NCBI RefSeq assembly: GCF_013283835.1
Contig: NZ_CP054052.1
Coordinates: forward strand, 2,790,001 to 2,854,000
From: Poseidonibacter lekithochrous
GTDB lineage: Bacteria > Campylobacterota > Campylobacteria > Campylobacterales > Arcobacteraceae
Length of the DNA stretch: 64,000 nt
Direction of reading: 5' to 3'
Both the position numbers and the translations under genes were made by a program. Shown here piece after piece: positions 19,901-27,120 of this stretch. How positions within the stretch are numbered: the stretch's first letter is position 1; each line of letters starts with the position of its first letter. A model generated the notes under the pieces. The model did not search any database. It was not told the DNA's origin and saw only the letters and a program-made list of their open reading frames with translations.

Positions 19901-20454
19901 ACATAAATATCTGCTTTTCCATAAGATACATATTCTAAGGCTTCTTCATTAGATTTTGTGAAAATATATTCTGCATTTGGAAATCTTTTTATTAAAGCTT
20001 CATGTATAAAATTATCTTTAGGAAGTGCTATTTTATAATTATTTATATCAGCAAAATCATCTAATTCAAAATCTTTTCTAACAGCAACGGCAATATCTAC
20101 ATCAATATAAGAATCAGTGAATTTAAAAAACTCCATTCTTTCTTTATTTTTGCTAGCACAAGCTAACATATGAAGTTCATTGTTTTTAGTTTGATCAAAT
20201 ACCTTTTCCCAAATATTTGAGTGTATCTCGAAGTTTAGACCAGTTTTAGCAGCAATAATACTTAAATAATCAGATGAAACCCCATTATGGTTTCCATAAT
20301 TATCCACATAATCAAAAGGAGGCCAATTCTCATCAACTCCTACTTTTACTATAGGATTATTTTGAATCCATTCTTTCTCGTTGGCGGTAAACTCAACATT
20401 AGCATAGAGATGGAAGAACATAGAAATAATAAAAAAGAGTCTTATGATATTCAT
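16939..20454 (-). CDS. BvgS-like hybrid sensor kinase with two binding-protein domains
   Basis: The 1171-residue protein has a signal peptide (about 1-18), two SBP_bac_3 domains in tandem (about 25-255 and 270-505, each beginning ...VGVDENWPPFDY or ISGDSHWPPYSF), a membrane segment near 515-535, a PAS domain (about 555-690), a HisKA domain with NMSHEIRTPMNSVIG (His near 712), HATPase boxes (NLIGNAIKF, DTGIGI, GGTGLGL) and a receiver (Asp in LILMDLRMP, about 1010). The C-terminal about 95 residues resemble an Hpt-like helical region but lack the expected His. The layout matches BvgS/EvgS. The ligand is unknown. It heads a three-gene operon without any DNA-binding output protein. Confidence 0.93.
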   Translation of the reverse strand: MNIIRLFFIISMFFHLYANVEFTANEKEWIQNNPIVKVGVDENWPPFDYVDNYGNHNGVSSDYLSIIAAKTGLNFEIHSNIWEKVFDQTKNNELHMLACASKNKERMEFFKFTDSYIDVDIAVAVRKDFELDDFADINNYKIALPKDNFIHEALIKRFPNAEYIFTKSNEEALEYVSYGKADIYVGNLPVISYFTEKNLLTNIAISFKAPFKKAELSIAVNKENEILYSILNKTINSIPISKRKEIQKLWVNDNMLSVKKSMKNILNQKEKKWLENNKSFKISGDSHWPPYSFIDDKGQYIGIVPDLVNEIFKNTNINIQYVKTKTWSDTLDLMQERKIDLIDAISYSVSRTKFMNFTSKYLGAEIVIISNKTNDTYVNNLNNIINMKIATVKGYSVVEKMKHDYPKLKRIQLFDNPLLGLKSLSNSQIDYFILDIPSFEFYIKKYGLSNLKIVGPTGYNYEYGFGTKKGSPELVSIINKLLDNLPESSKDQIYRKWIKIDYDREIDYDLVWKVIGFALFILAGTVYWNRKLQAEIVEKEIVEKKLKESRDFAFAIMNSQVDIVITTTGEELKQANRAFLDFFEYSSLESFKEEYRCICDLFDTKDPNTYIQAEVGNKTWVEEVLDNPNNIYKALIYKDEKAHVFKISASYISKESDLKTAVFTDITKLENLNEVLLKAKNEAVNVAKQKSEFLANMSHEIRTPMNSVIGFTELLDKEISNPIQKDYLNSIKKGGNALLRIINDILDLSKIEAGKLDIKNEALNPSKLFLEIESIFHSKIISKNINFIIDIDKDIPENIIIDGVRIRQILFNLIGNAIKFTEKGHIKIKVDNIYKDNIKSKIDLIFSVEDTGIGIEKNDLENIFYAFEQQKDQSSSKYGGTGLGLAICTKLVHMMNGEISVKSTKGKGSIFTVLLHDISVSSVSESFECKKLNISNIEFDRATILVVDDISENRKLVEASLKDYGFNMIMAENGQEAIDLLETVNIDLILMDLRMPVMNGYDAAIHIKNKKKYKNIPLVALTASVMGKDLEKVAQYGFNGYLRKPVILDDLIEELGKFLPYKFVNEDNSKEILVNETINPKILDEVIHILNNQFKQECEEVKNKGDFSLVEDFASKIQELGIENNISILQNYSNEITTHIESFDIEKVDYLLGSFSSVIEKLEVLKEKIEK

Positions 20455-20529
20455 AATATTACTTTATAATAATTTAATTTACTATATTAATATTAACAAA
20501 AATCATCTTAAAAATTATGAATATTCTTT

Positions 20530-22221
20530 TTATTTATCCCTATTCCTATGTAATAAATCATCTTTATTTAATTGGCAAATAGATTTTTTCCCCATTACTG
20601 CAAGTAAACCAATAATTCCAGTAATTAAACCATTATGATAATTTGCAACAGTACGTGCTTTTTGCTCAACTAAATACTTGCCTCTTTTTTCTTTATTCAT
20701 AGTTGCTAGTCCTACAGGACAATCATGTCCAGCTGTTCCAGAACAGTGTCTAGCTCGAATACAACCTGCACTTATCATAAATCCACGAGCAATATTTATA
20801 AAATCTGCTCCATAAATAAATAACTCTAAGGCATCATCCGGAGCTAGTACTTTTTCACTTGCAATTATTTTTATTTCATCTTTTAATTTTTTTTCTTTTA
20901 AATCAGAGATAACAATATCTAAAGCCTCTTTTATAGGGAGTCCTATTCTTCTCATCATCTCCAAAGGAGCTGCACCAGAACCACCATCTCCTCCATCAAT
21001 TGTTAGAAAATCAGGAAAAGGAAGATTATTTTTCTTTGAATATAGTATTTCATTTGAATACTCTTCAAAGTTCTCTTTAGAAGAAATTACTATTTTTATT
21101 CCCACAGGTTTAGAAGATATACTTTGCAGTTTTCCAATAAAATCAAATAACTCCCTCATAGTAGAAGCAAAAGGAAAACGATTAGGAGAGATTAAATCTT
21201 TATTAGCTTCCACACCTCTATAATATGCAACAGAAGCAGTAACTTTATGTGCGGGCAGTTTTCCACCAGTTTGCTTAGCACCTTGAGATATTTTGATTTC
21301 TGTCATACGACAAAAAGTCATTATTTTTTTATATCTGCTTTCATCAAAAGAGCCATCTTTATGTTTTACTCCATATAAACCACTACCCATTTGAAAAACA
21401 ATATCAGCTACATCTTCTGGTATTTGTTTAGGAAACTTATCAAAAGAGGCTTTCCAATTAACCCTATAAAAAAGTACATTCTTTTTATCAAAGTTAAATG
21501 ATTCATCATCTTCTCTTTGTAGAACCATATCGCAATATAGTTTCTTTGCAATCCTAGCTCCTAAAGTTTTTGAAAAAATCCAATACATACTTCTAGCAAA
21601 AATAGTACCTCTTTGTATTTCAAAATACTCTCTATTAGGCAAATATTTATGGGTGATTAAATAGTTTGTAGTTACAGAGCCTTCACCTGTATTTATAGGA
21701 AAGCCAGCCTTTAAAGCAGCTATTGTAAAAGCTTGTGTACCTTCTGGAGAAATTGCTCCATCACTCATGGCACTACGTCCTATTAAACTATTGGCCATAA
21801 AAGGTATTTCTCTTTTAGCACCAAATGTAATAGCACATTTTTCATCTACTTCATCTACATTTAAAACATGATTTGAGTGTTTGAATAATATCCTATTCTT
21901 ATCATAAGGTTTTGAAGGAGAAAAACTATAAAAAGTCTTTTTTTCACTGCTAACTCTATTTATCCAGTCTATTTTTTCATAAGAATCAAAATAATCCTCA
22001 TCTCCAAAATATTGTCGCATAGGGTCACGTAATAAATAGAAGAAATATCGCATTCTTCCAACTAAAGGGTAGTTCTTTAATAGTTGATTATTTCTTTGAA
22101 TAAATCTATCGTAAATATAAATTATAAAAGATAGTATTACAAAGAAAACAAAAAAACCTTTGAAGAACAAACTCCAATTATATGATAAAATTGTGTTTCC
22201 AAATATTGATAATTCATTCAT
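20530..22221 (-). CDS. Membrane-anchored FMN-binding glutamate synthase-like protein
   Basis: The 563-residue protein has an N-terminal membrane segment (about 16-38) and a GltB-type FMN/[3Fe-4S] barrel (about 130-540) with TIDGGDGGSGAAP near 405 and the cluster cysteines in GCIRARHCSGTAGHDCPVG near 485. The N-terminal glutaminase domain and the C-terminal GXGXG domain of bacterial GOGAT are both absent, so this belongs to the single-domain family often annotated as glutamate synthase but without proven activity. The spacing of the last two cysteines is wider than in classical GltB. It is followed (in transcription order: preceded) by a DoxX gene 6 nt away, so the two are probably co-expressed. 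Confidence 0.86.
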   Translation of the reverse strand: MNELSIFGNTILSYNWSLFFKGFFVFFVILSFIIYIYDRFIQRNNQLLKNYPLVGRMRYFFYLLRDPMRQYFGDEDYFDSYEKIDWINRVSSEKKTFYSFSPSKPYDKNRILFKHSNHVLNVDEVDEKCAITFGAKREIPFMANSLIGRSAMSDGAISPEGTQAFTIAALKAGFPINTGEGSVTTNYLITHKYLPNREYFEIQRGTIFARSMYWIFSKTLGARIAKKLYCDMVLQREDDESFNFDKKNVLFYRVNWKASFDKFPKQIPEDVADIVFQMGSGLYGVKHKDGSFDESRYKKIMTFCRMTEIKISQGAKQTGGKLPAHKVTASVAYYRGVEANKDLISPNRFPFASTMRELFDFIGKLQSISSKPVGIKIVISSKENFEEYSNEILYSKKNNLPFPDFLTIDGGDGGSGAAPLEMMRRIGLPIKEALDIVISDLKEKKLKDEIKIIASEKVLAPDDALELFIYGADFINIARGFMISAGCIRARHCSGTAGHDCPVGLATMNKEKRGKYLVEQKARTVANYHNGLITGIIGLLAVMGKKSICQLNKDDLLHRNRDK

Positions 22222-22227
22222 AATAAA

Positions 22228-22659
22228 CTACTTTTTAAATATTAAATAATCTACAGAAAATTTCCCCGCACCATTACTTAAAAATAGACCTAAAAATATT
22301 AAATAATATAAAGGTATTTCAAATCCATTATCCCCTGCACTAAAACCATTACCAATATGAACAGTCAAAATTGCAACAACCATTACAATCATTAATGGAA
22401 TTGACATAATTCTAGTTAAAAAACCAATAGCAATTAATACAACACCTAATAATTCGGCAGTAGAGGCTAAATAAGCACTTAAAGTAGGGAAAGGAATTCC
22501 AAGGGTAGCAAACCATGAAGCAACAGAATTTATATCATTCCATTTCATTAAAGCAGGTTCATAAAACCCATAAGCAACAACTAATCTAGCGATTAGTAAA
22601 AAAATAGATTGTAGGTTATCAAAGAGCCCACATAATTCATTATATATCTTAGCAGTCAT
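22228..22659 (-). CDS. DoxX family membrane protein (paralogue 1)
   Basis: The 143-residue protein has four hydrophobic segments and the DoxX pattern (LFLLIARLVVAYGFYEPALMKW near 18-38, GNGFSAGDNGFEIPLYYLIFLG near 105-126). DoxX-like proteins are small inner-membrane proteins linked to thiosulfate, quinone or redox stress functions in different bacteria. The same window encodes a near-identical paralogue at 24293-24724. Its AAGGAG ribosome binding site sits inside a perfect 13-bp inverted repeat. The glutamate-synthase-like gene follows 6 nt downstream. Confidence 0.88.
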   Translation of the reverse strand: MTAKIYNELCGLFDNLQSIFLLIARLVVAYGFYEPALMKWNDINSVASWFATLGIPFPTLSAYLASTAELLGVVLIAIGFLTRIMSIPLMIVMVVAILTVHIGNGFSAGDNGFEIPLYYLIFLGLFLSNGAGKFSVDYLIFKK

Positions 22660-22664
22660 CGTTT

Positions 22665-22698
22665 ACTCCTTATAATATATTCTATTATTATAAGGAGT
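22665..22698. repeat. Perfect 13-bp inverted repeat over the doxX ribosome binding site
   Basis: The arms ACTCCTTATAATA (22665-22677) and TATTATAAGGAGT (22686-22698) are perfect complements around an 8-nt spacer. In the doxX (minus) direction the 3' arm contains the AAGGAG ribosome binding site and the 5' arm contains a TATAAT. Read on the plus strand, the hairpin is followed by TTTTTATTT and looks like an intrinsic terminator. It may be an operator, a translation-control hairpin or a terminator of antisense transcription. Confidence 0.7.
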
Positions 22699-22732
22699 TT
22701 TTATTTATTCTTTGTTTATAAGAAAAATCTAA

Positions 22733-23347
22733 TTATATAGCTTTAAATTTCTCTTCGATTAAAACTTCACCATCATAAAGTATTCTTCCTAGGAATTCAT
22801 CACCAATAACAAATTTACCAACACCTTTTGGTGTTCCTGTCATTAGGATATCTCCATCATCAAAAGAAAGAAAAGTATTAACCTCTTCTATTATTTCAGA
22901 GGGTTTATTAATCATTAAAGAAGTATCACCTTTTTGTTTTAACTCACCGTTAATAAAAAGCTCAACTTCTAATTTATTTATATCACCATCAAAGTTTACA
23001 AATTTAGAGAAAACAGCAGAGTTATCAAAAGCTTTAGCTCTCTCCCATGGTAAACCTTTTGCTTTTAATTTTGATTGAACTTCTCTTAGTGTTAAATCAA
23101 GACCAAAACCAACTGCTGATATTTTTCCTTCTTCCATTAAAAAAGAAATTTCAGCTTCATAGTGACAAGACTCATGAGCTTTTGGGAAAACTAATTTATT
23201 TGTGATTGAAGAGTTTGGTTTTAGAAAAAAAACCATTTCATCTGGAGTATCGTTGTTTAATTCTGCAATATGTTCAGTATAGTTTCTACCAATACATACT
23301 ACTTTAGATGGGAAAATATTCCCACCTTTTAATATAATATTTTTCAT
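22733..23347 (-). CDS. Fumarylacetoacetate hydrolase family protein
   Basis: The 204-residue protein is the short FAHD type: KVVCIGRNYTEH near 15-26, HYEAEISFLM near 62 (metal-binding Glu residues), NSAVFSKF near 108 and the C-terminal GDILMTGTPKGVG. Members cleave or decarboxylate acyl pyruvates, oxaloacetate or related diacids with a divalent metal in the cytosol. The substrate cannot be told from sequence. It starts 3 nt after the Sel1 lipoprotein gene, suggesting co-transcription, although the functions look unrelated. Confidence 0.88.
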   Translation of the reverse strand: MKNIILKGGNIFPSKVVCIGRNYTEHIAELNNDTPDEMVFFLKPNSSITNKLVFPKAHESCHYEAEISFLMEEGKISAVGFGLDLTLREVQSKLKAKGLPWERAKAFDNSAVFSKFVNFDGDINKLEVELFINGELKQKGDTSLMINKPSEIIEEVNTFLSFDDGDILMTGTPKGVGKFVIGDEFLGRILYDGEVLIEEKFKAI

Positions 23348-23350
23348 TTA

Positions 23351-24220
23351 TTAAATAAGACCTTTATTTTTCAAAATAGCTAATCTCTTCTTCGAATATG
23401 TAGAAGCAGATTTTTCGTACCACATTTTAGCAGTTTCATAGTTTTTTTCTACCACGATACCTTTTTCATTAAAGTAACCTAACCATGACATTGCATATTT
23501 GTTACCTTTTTGGGCTGAATCAGTGAAAAGTTTATAAGCAATATTATAGTTTTTTTCAACTCCATAACCTTTTGAGTATAAATATCCTAATTCAGCTTCT
23601 CCATAATCATTACCTTTGTCAGCAGTTTTTCCATACCAATAAGCTGCTTGCTTATAATCTTTTGGAACACTCCAACCTTTTTTATAGTAATAACCAAGTT
23701 CATTTTGTGCAAAAGTATCATTTTGGAAAGCTGCTTTTTTGAAATAGAAAAAGGCTTTATTAACATCTCTTTTAACACCAGTACCTTTATCATAAAGATA
23801 AGCTAATTCTCTTTGAGCTACTGCATCATCTTGATTTGCAGCTTTTTCAAAATAAGTGAAAGCTTTAGCATAGTTTTTGTCTTTTAAATAGATAATTGCC
23901 ACTTCTCTTTGAGAGTAATAATCTCCAGCATTTGCAGCTTTTTCAAACCACTCAATACCTAAAGCTTTATTTTTTGGAACAATTTTTCCTGAACTAAAGT
24001 AATAACCTAACCAACTTTGAGCTATTGGGTCACCAGCATTTGCTTTTTCTTCGTAACATTCAAATCTAATTATATTTTCTGGATGAACTTTACAATCTAC
24101 AACTTGAATCTTTTTTTCAACTTTAACCACAGGTTTTATTGGTGTAGGTTCTACTTTTTTAGTTGCTGTTGAACATCCAACAAAAAATAGTACCAATATT
24201 AGGGAAGATAAATATTTCAT
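23351..24220 (-). CDS. Sel1-repeat lipoprotein
   Basis: From the ATG at 24218-24220 (AAGGAG ribosome binding site) the product is 289 residues with a lipoprotein signal (SLILVLFFVGCS, lipidated Cys near 16). A start 33 nt further upstream would spoil the signal peptide. After a Lys/Pro/Val linker come about six Sel1 repeats of 36 residues (patterns such as A-x-x-G-D-x-x-A-Q-x-x-L-G-x-x-Y-x-x-G), forming an alpha solenoid for protein contacts on the periplasmic or outer-membrane side. Sel1 proteins of Campylobacterota include Cys-rich HcpA-like members, but cysteines are nearly absent here. The partner is unknown. Confidence 0.88.
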   Translation of the reverse strand: MKYLSSLILVLFFVGCSTATKKVEPTPIKPVVKVEKKIQVVDCKVHPENIIRFECYEEKANAGDPIAQSWLGYYFSSGKIVPKNKALGIEWFEKAANAGDYYSQREVAIIYLKDKNYAKAFTYFEKAANQDDAVAQRELAYLYDKGTGVKRDVNKAFFYFKKAAFQNDTFAQNELGYYYKKGWSVPKDYKQAAYWYGKTADKGNDYGEAELGYLYSKGYGVEKNYNIAYKLFTDSAQKGNKYAMSWLGYFNEKGIVVEKNYETAKMWYEKSASTYSKKRLAILKNKGLI

Positions 24221-24292
24221 AAGAACTCCTTGTAAATAATGGTATTTTAGCACAAAACACCATTATTTAAAGAAGTAAAAAAGGAAGTTTTT

Positions 24293-24724
24293 TTATTTTT
24301 TAGATAAAAAATTATCTAGTGATAATTTACCAGCACCAAATGATGCAAAAATACCTAAAAATAATAAATAGTATAAAGGAATTTCAAATCCGTTATCACC
24401 TGAACTAAATCCATTTGCAAAGTGTACAGTAATAATTGCTACTACCATAGTACCAATTAATGGTAAACTAATTAGTCTTGTAAATAGTCCTAAAGCTAAT
24501 AAAACAACACCTAAACTCTCAAATGTTGCAACCATATACACATTAAGTGTTGAGAAAGGAATTCCCATACTTGCGAACCATGCAGCTGTGTCTTCTATAC
24601 TTTTCCATTTATTAATAGCAGGTTCAAAGAAACCATAAGCAATCGTTAATCTTGCTAAAAGTAAGAATAGACTTTGGAAATTGTCTAATACTGTTGCTGC
24701 TAAATCATTTATTTTACTAATCAT
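24293..24724 (-). CDS. DoxX family membrane protein (paralogue 2)
   Basis: The 143-residue protein has four hydrophobic segments and aligns over its full length with the paralogue at 22228-22659 (for example GFFEPAINKW against GFYEPALMKW, and the shared SGDNGFEIPLYYL / AGDNGFEIPLYYL stretch). The two copies bracket the FAH and Sel1 genes. AAAGGT precedes the ATG. Role as for the paralogue: a small inner-membrane protein of uncertain redox function. Confidence 0.87.
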   Translation of the reverse strand: MISKINDLAATVLDNFQSLFLLLARLTIAYGFFEPAINKWKSIEDTAAWFASMGIPFSTLNVYMVATFESLGVVLLALGLFTRLISLPLIGTMVVAIITVHFANGFSSGDNGFEIPLYYLLFLGIFASFGAGKLSLDNFLSKK

Positions 24725-24765
24725 AATTTTACCTTTGTGTTAATCAATTAATAAGATTATATAAT

Positions 24766-24771
24766 TATAAT
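24766..24771 (+). promoter_or_regulatory. -10 box before the DsrE-family gene
   Basis: TATAAT lies 30 nt before the ATG of the DsrE-family gene in the divergent gap to doxX paralogue 2. No convincing -35 is visible. Confidence 0.4.
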
Positions 24772-24800
24772 ATTTACTTTATGTTTAGTAAAGGACAAAA

Positions 24801-25145
24801 ATGAAAAATAACTTACTTATTGTTTGGACAAGTGGTGATGTGGAGGTAGCTAAAAAGTTTCCTCTATTGTATTCTTCGGTTATGCTAGATAGAAAATATT
24901 GGGAAAAAGCCCATTTAATGATTTGGGGTCCATCTATTTTGTTAGCAAAAGAAAATACTCAAATTAGAGAAAAACTAGTTGAAATTATTAAAACAGGCGT
25001 AAAAATGAGTGCTTGTATTGTATGTGTAGAAGATTATGAAGCAAAAGAAGAACTTGAAGCTTTAGGAATCGAGGTAAATCATACAGGAGAACTTTTTACA
25101 AAAGCTCTCAAAGATGATGATGAATGGGCTGTAGTTACGATCTAA
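24801..25145 (+). CDS. DsrE-family small protein
   Basis: The 114-residue cytosolic protein has the DsrE/F-like fold pattern: a first strand with LLIVWTSGDVEVA, KAHLMIWGPSILLA near 46 and a strand with MSACIVCVEDYEA near 73-86. DsrE-like proteins carry sulfur or act in redox reactions; here CIVC (about 76-79) could supply a reactive Cys, but this is unproven. AAAGGAC precedes the ATG. It converges on the Nudix gene with a 4-nt overlap. Confidence 0.75.
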   Translation: MKNNLLIVWTSGDVEVAKKFPLLYSSVMLDRKYWEKAHLMIWGPSILLAKENTQIREKLVEIIKTGVKMSACIVCVEDYEAKEELEALGIEVNHTGELFTKALKDDDEWAVVTI

Positions 25146-25801
25146 TATTTAGATAATAGATCATTTATGATAACAGAAGTAATTCCCCAAATTACTTCTC
25201 CTTCATATTTATAAACCCATATCTTATGTCTTTTATTTCCCCATGGTTTTTTGTAAGTATCAGGTAAACCTAATTCTTCAACAGGAAATAATACTTCCTT
25301 TTCACCCTCTTCGTTATATCTATATGGTTGTATTTCATGTGATAAAGTATACTCTTCTGCTTTTGTTTCTTTGAAAAAAGATAAAGGAATTAGTATTGTT
25401 TTCTCAACTTCATTTTTATCTATATTCATAGTTTTTAAAGCTCTTTTTTTAACTACTGCTACAAAAGATTCAATTACTGCACCAATTGGAGCTACATAAG
25501 TATCTAATTGTCCAATAATTTTAATATCTTTTTTACCAATACCTAACTCTTCTTTTGTTTCTCTAAGTGCAGTTTGTTTGAAGTTTTTATCAACACCTTC
25601 CTCAAACTTTCCACCAGGAAAACAAATATCTCCACCTTGTCTAATATGAGCAGCGCGTTTTTGAAAAAGAATATAATATTCGCCTTTTATTTTAATAAGA
25701 GGAATTAGTACAGCTGAATTAAAAAATCTATCTCTTCCTAAAACACCCGGCTTTTTTGGTAGGTTAATTGCTAATTCTTTTAAGTCATCTTTTTTCATCA
25801 T
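25142..25801 (-). CDS. Nudix hydrolase, CoA pyrophosphatase type
   Basis: The 219-residue protein has the UPF0035-type motif before the Nudix box (ILFQKRAAHIRQGGDICFPG near 45-64) and the Nudix box itself with metal-binding RETKEELG near 80. This combination is typical of enzymes that split coenzyme A into 4'-phosphopantetheine and 3',5'-ADP. Its start overlaps the bioA stop by 4 nt (ATGA), so it is translated with bioA. The C-terminal segment is longer than in minimal homologues. Confidence 0.84.
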   Translation of the reverse strand: MMKKDDLKELAINLPKKPGVLGRDRFFNSAVLIPLIKIKGEYYILFQKRAAHIRQGGDICFPGGKFEEGVDKNFKQTALRETKEELGIGKKDIKIIGQLDTYVAPIGAVIESFVAVVKKRALKTMNIDKNEVEKTILIPLSFFKETKAEEYTLSHEIQPYRYNEEGEKEVLFPVEELGLPDTYKKPWGNKRHKIWVYKYEGEVIWGITSVIINDLLSKY

Positions 25802-27066
25802 TTACTCTTTATAGTTTTTATTGCTTCTATCATTACTTGTACAACTTTTCTTAAATCATTTTCTTCTATTGTATAAGCAACGATAGAATATATTAGCTTT
25901 CCAAATGGTCTAATCCATACACCATTTTTTACACAGTAATCTTGAATTTCTTGAGCATGAGATTCATCTTTTAACTCAATTACTCCAATTGCACCAATAT
26001 TTCTAATATCTTTTACTATTTTAATATTTTTAGCATCTTTTAGTTCTTCTTGGAATATTTTTTCAATTTTTAAAACTCTTTCTTGCCAAGAAGTTTCTAA
26101 TAATAGATTTATACTCTCAATTGCAACAGCACAAGCTAAAGGATTAGCCATAAATGTTGGACCATGCATCAAAATACCTAAATCAGAATTACTAATAGTT
26201 TGGGATACATTTTTTGATGTAATCATAGCAGCCATAGTCATATAACCACCAGTTAAACCTTTTCCTAGAGTTAGAATATCAGGTTTAATATCTGCCCATT
26301 CACAAGCAAACATTTTTCCTGTATGTCCAAACCCAGTTGCTATTTCATCTGCAATAAAAAGTACATCATATTTATCACAAAGCTCTCTTGCTTTTTTTAG
26401 ATAAATAGGATTATAAATTCTCATACCACCTGCACCTTGTACAATTGGTTCTATTATAAATCCAGCTAACTCTTCATGGTGTTTTTCAAAGTTTAACTCT
26501 AACGCTTCTATTGCCTCACTACAATCACTATCAAAACCTAAAGCAGGAGCTTTTGTAAATATATGTTTTGGTAAGTAAGAGCCATAAATACTATGCATTG
26601 AGTTATTTGGATCACAAACGCTCATTGCTGCAAGAGTATCACCATGATAGGCATGTTCACAAGCTAGGAACTTATATTTTTTAAGTCCTTTTGCTTCTTG
26701 GTATTGAATAGCTGTTTTTAATGAAACCTCAACCGATACAGAACCACTATCACATAAAAATACACTATGTAAGCCTGTAATATCAACTAATAATTTAGAA
26801 AGTACTGCTGCTTTTTCATGGGCTAAACCACCAAACATTATATGTGGCATAATTTCAACTTGTGATTTTAAAGCCTCATTTAATCGTGGATTATTATAAC
26901 CATGGATTGCACTCCACCATGAGCTCATACCATCGATTAATTCTTCACCTGTTTCTAAAAAAATTGTTGTTTTATCTGTACTTTTTACAGGTAAAAGTGT
27001 ACTTCTTGATGGCAATGAATTATATGGATGCCATACGTGTTCTTTATCTATATCTAACCAATTCAA
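25798..27066 (-). CDS. bioA: Adenosylmethionine-8-amino-7-oxononanoate aminotransferase
   Basis: The 422-residue protein is a class III PLP aminotransferase with the BioA N-terminus (DKEHVWHPYNS), SSWWSAIHGYN near 49 and DEIATGFGHTG with the catalytic region TLGKGLTGGY (PLP Lys near 268). It makes 7,8-diaminononanoate from KAPA with S-adenosylmethionine as amino donor in biotin synthesis. No other bio gene is present in the window. It is followed by the Nudix gene with a 4-nt overlap. Confidence 0.95.
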   Translation of the reverse strand: MNWLDIDKEHVWHPYNSLPSRSTLLPVKSTDKTTIFLETGEELIDGMSSWWSAIHGYNNPRLNEALKSQVEIMPHIMFGGLAHEKAAVLSKLLVDITGLHSVFLCDSGSVSVEVSLKTAIQYQEAKGLKKYKFLACEHAYHGDTLAAMSVCDPNNSMHSIYGSYLPKHIFTKAPALGFDSDCSEAIEALELNFEKHHEELAGFIIEPIVQGAGGMRIYNPIYLKKARELCDKYDVLFIADEIATGFGHTGKMFACEWADIKPDILTLGKGLTGGYMTMAAMITSKNVSQTISNSDLGILMHGPTFMANPLACAVAIESINLLLETSWQERVLKIEKIFQEELKDAKNIKIVKDIRNIGAIGVIELKDESHAQEIQDYCVKNGVWIRPFGKLIYSIVAYTIEENDLRKVVQVMIEAIKTIKSK

Positions 27067-27120
27067 TAAAAATCCTATTTATATATATCTTTATATTATA
27101 TCAAAAGATTATTTCATAAC

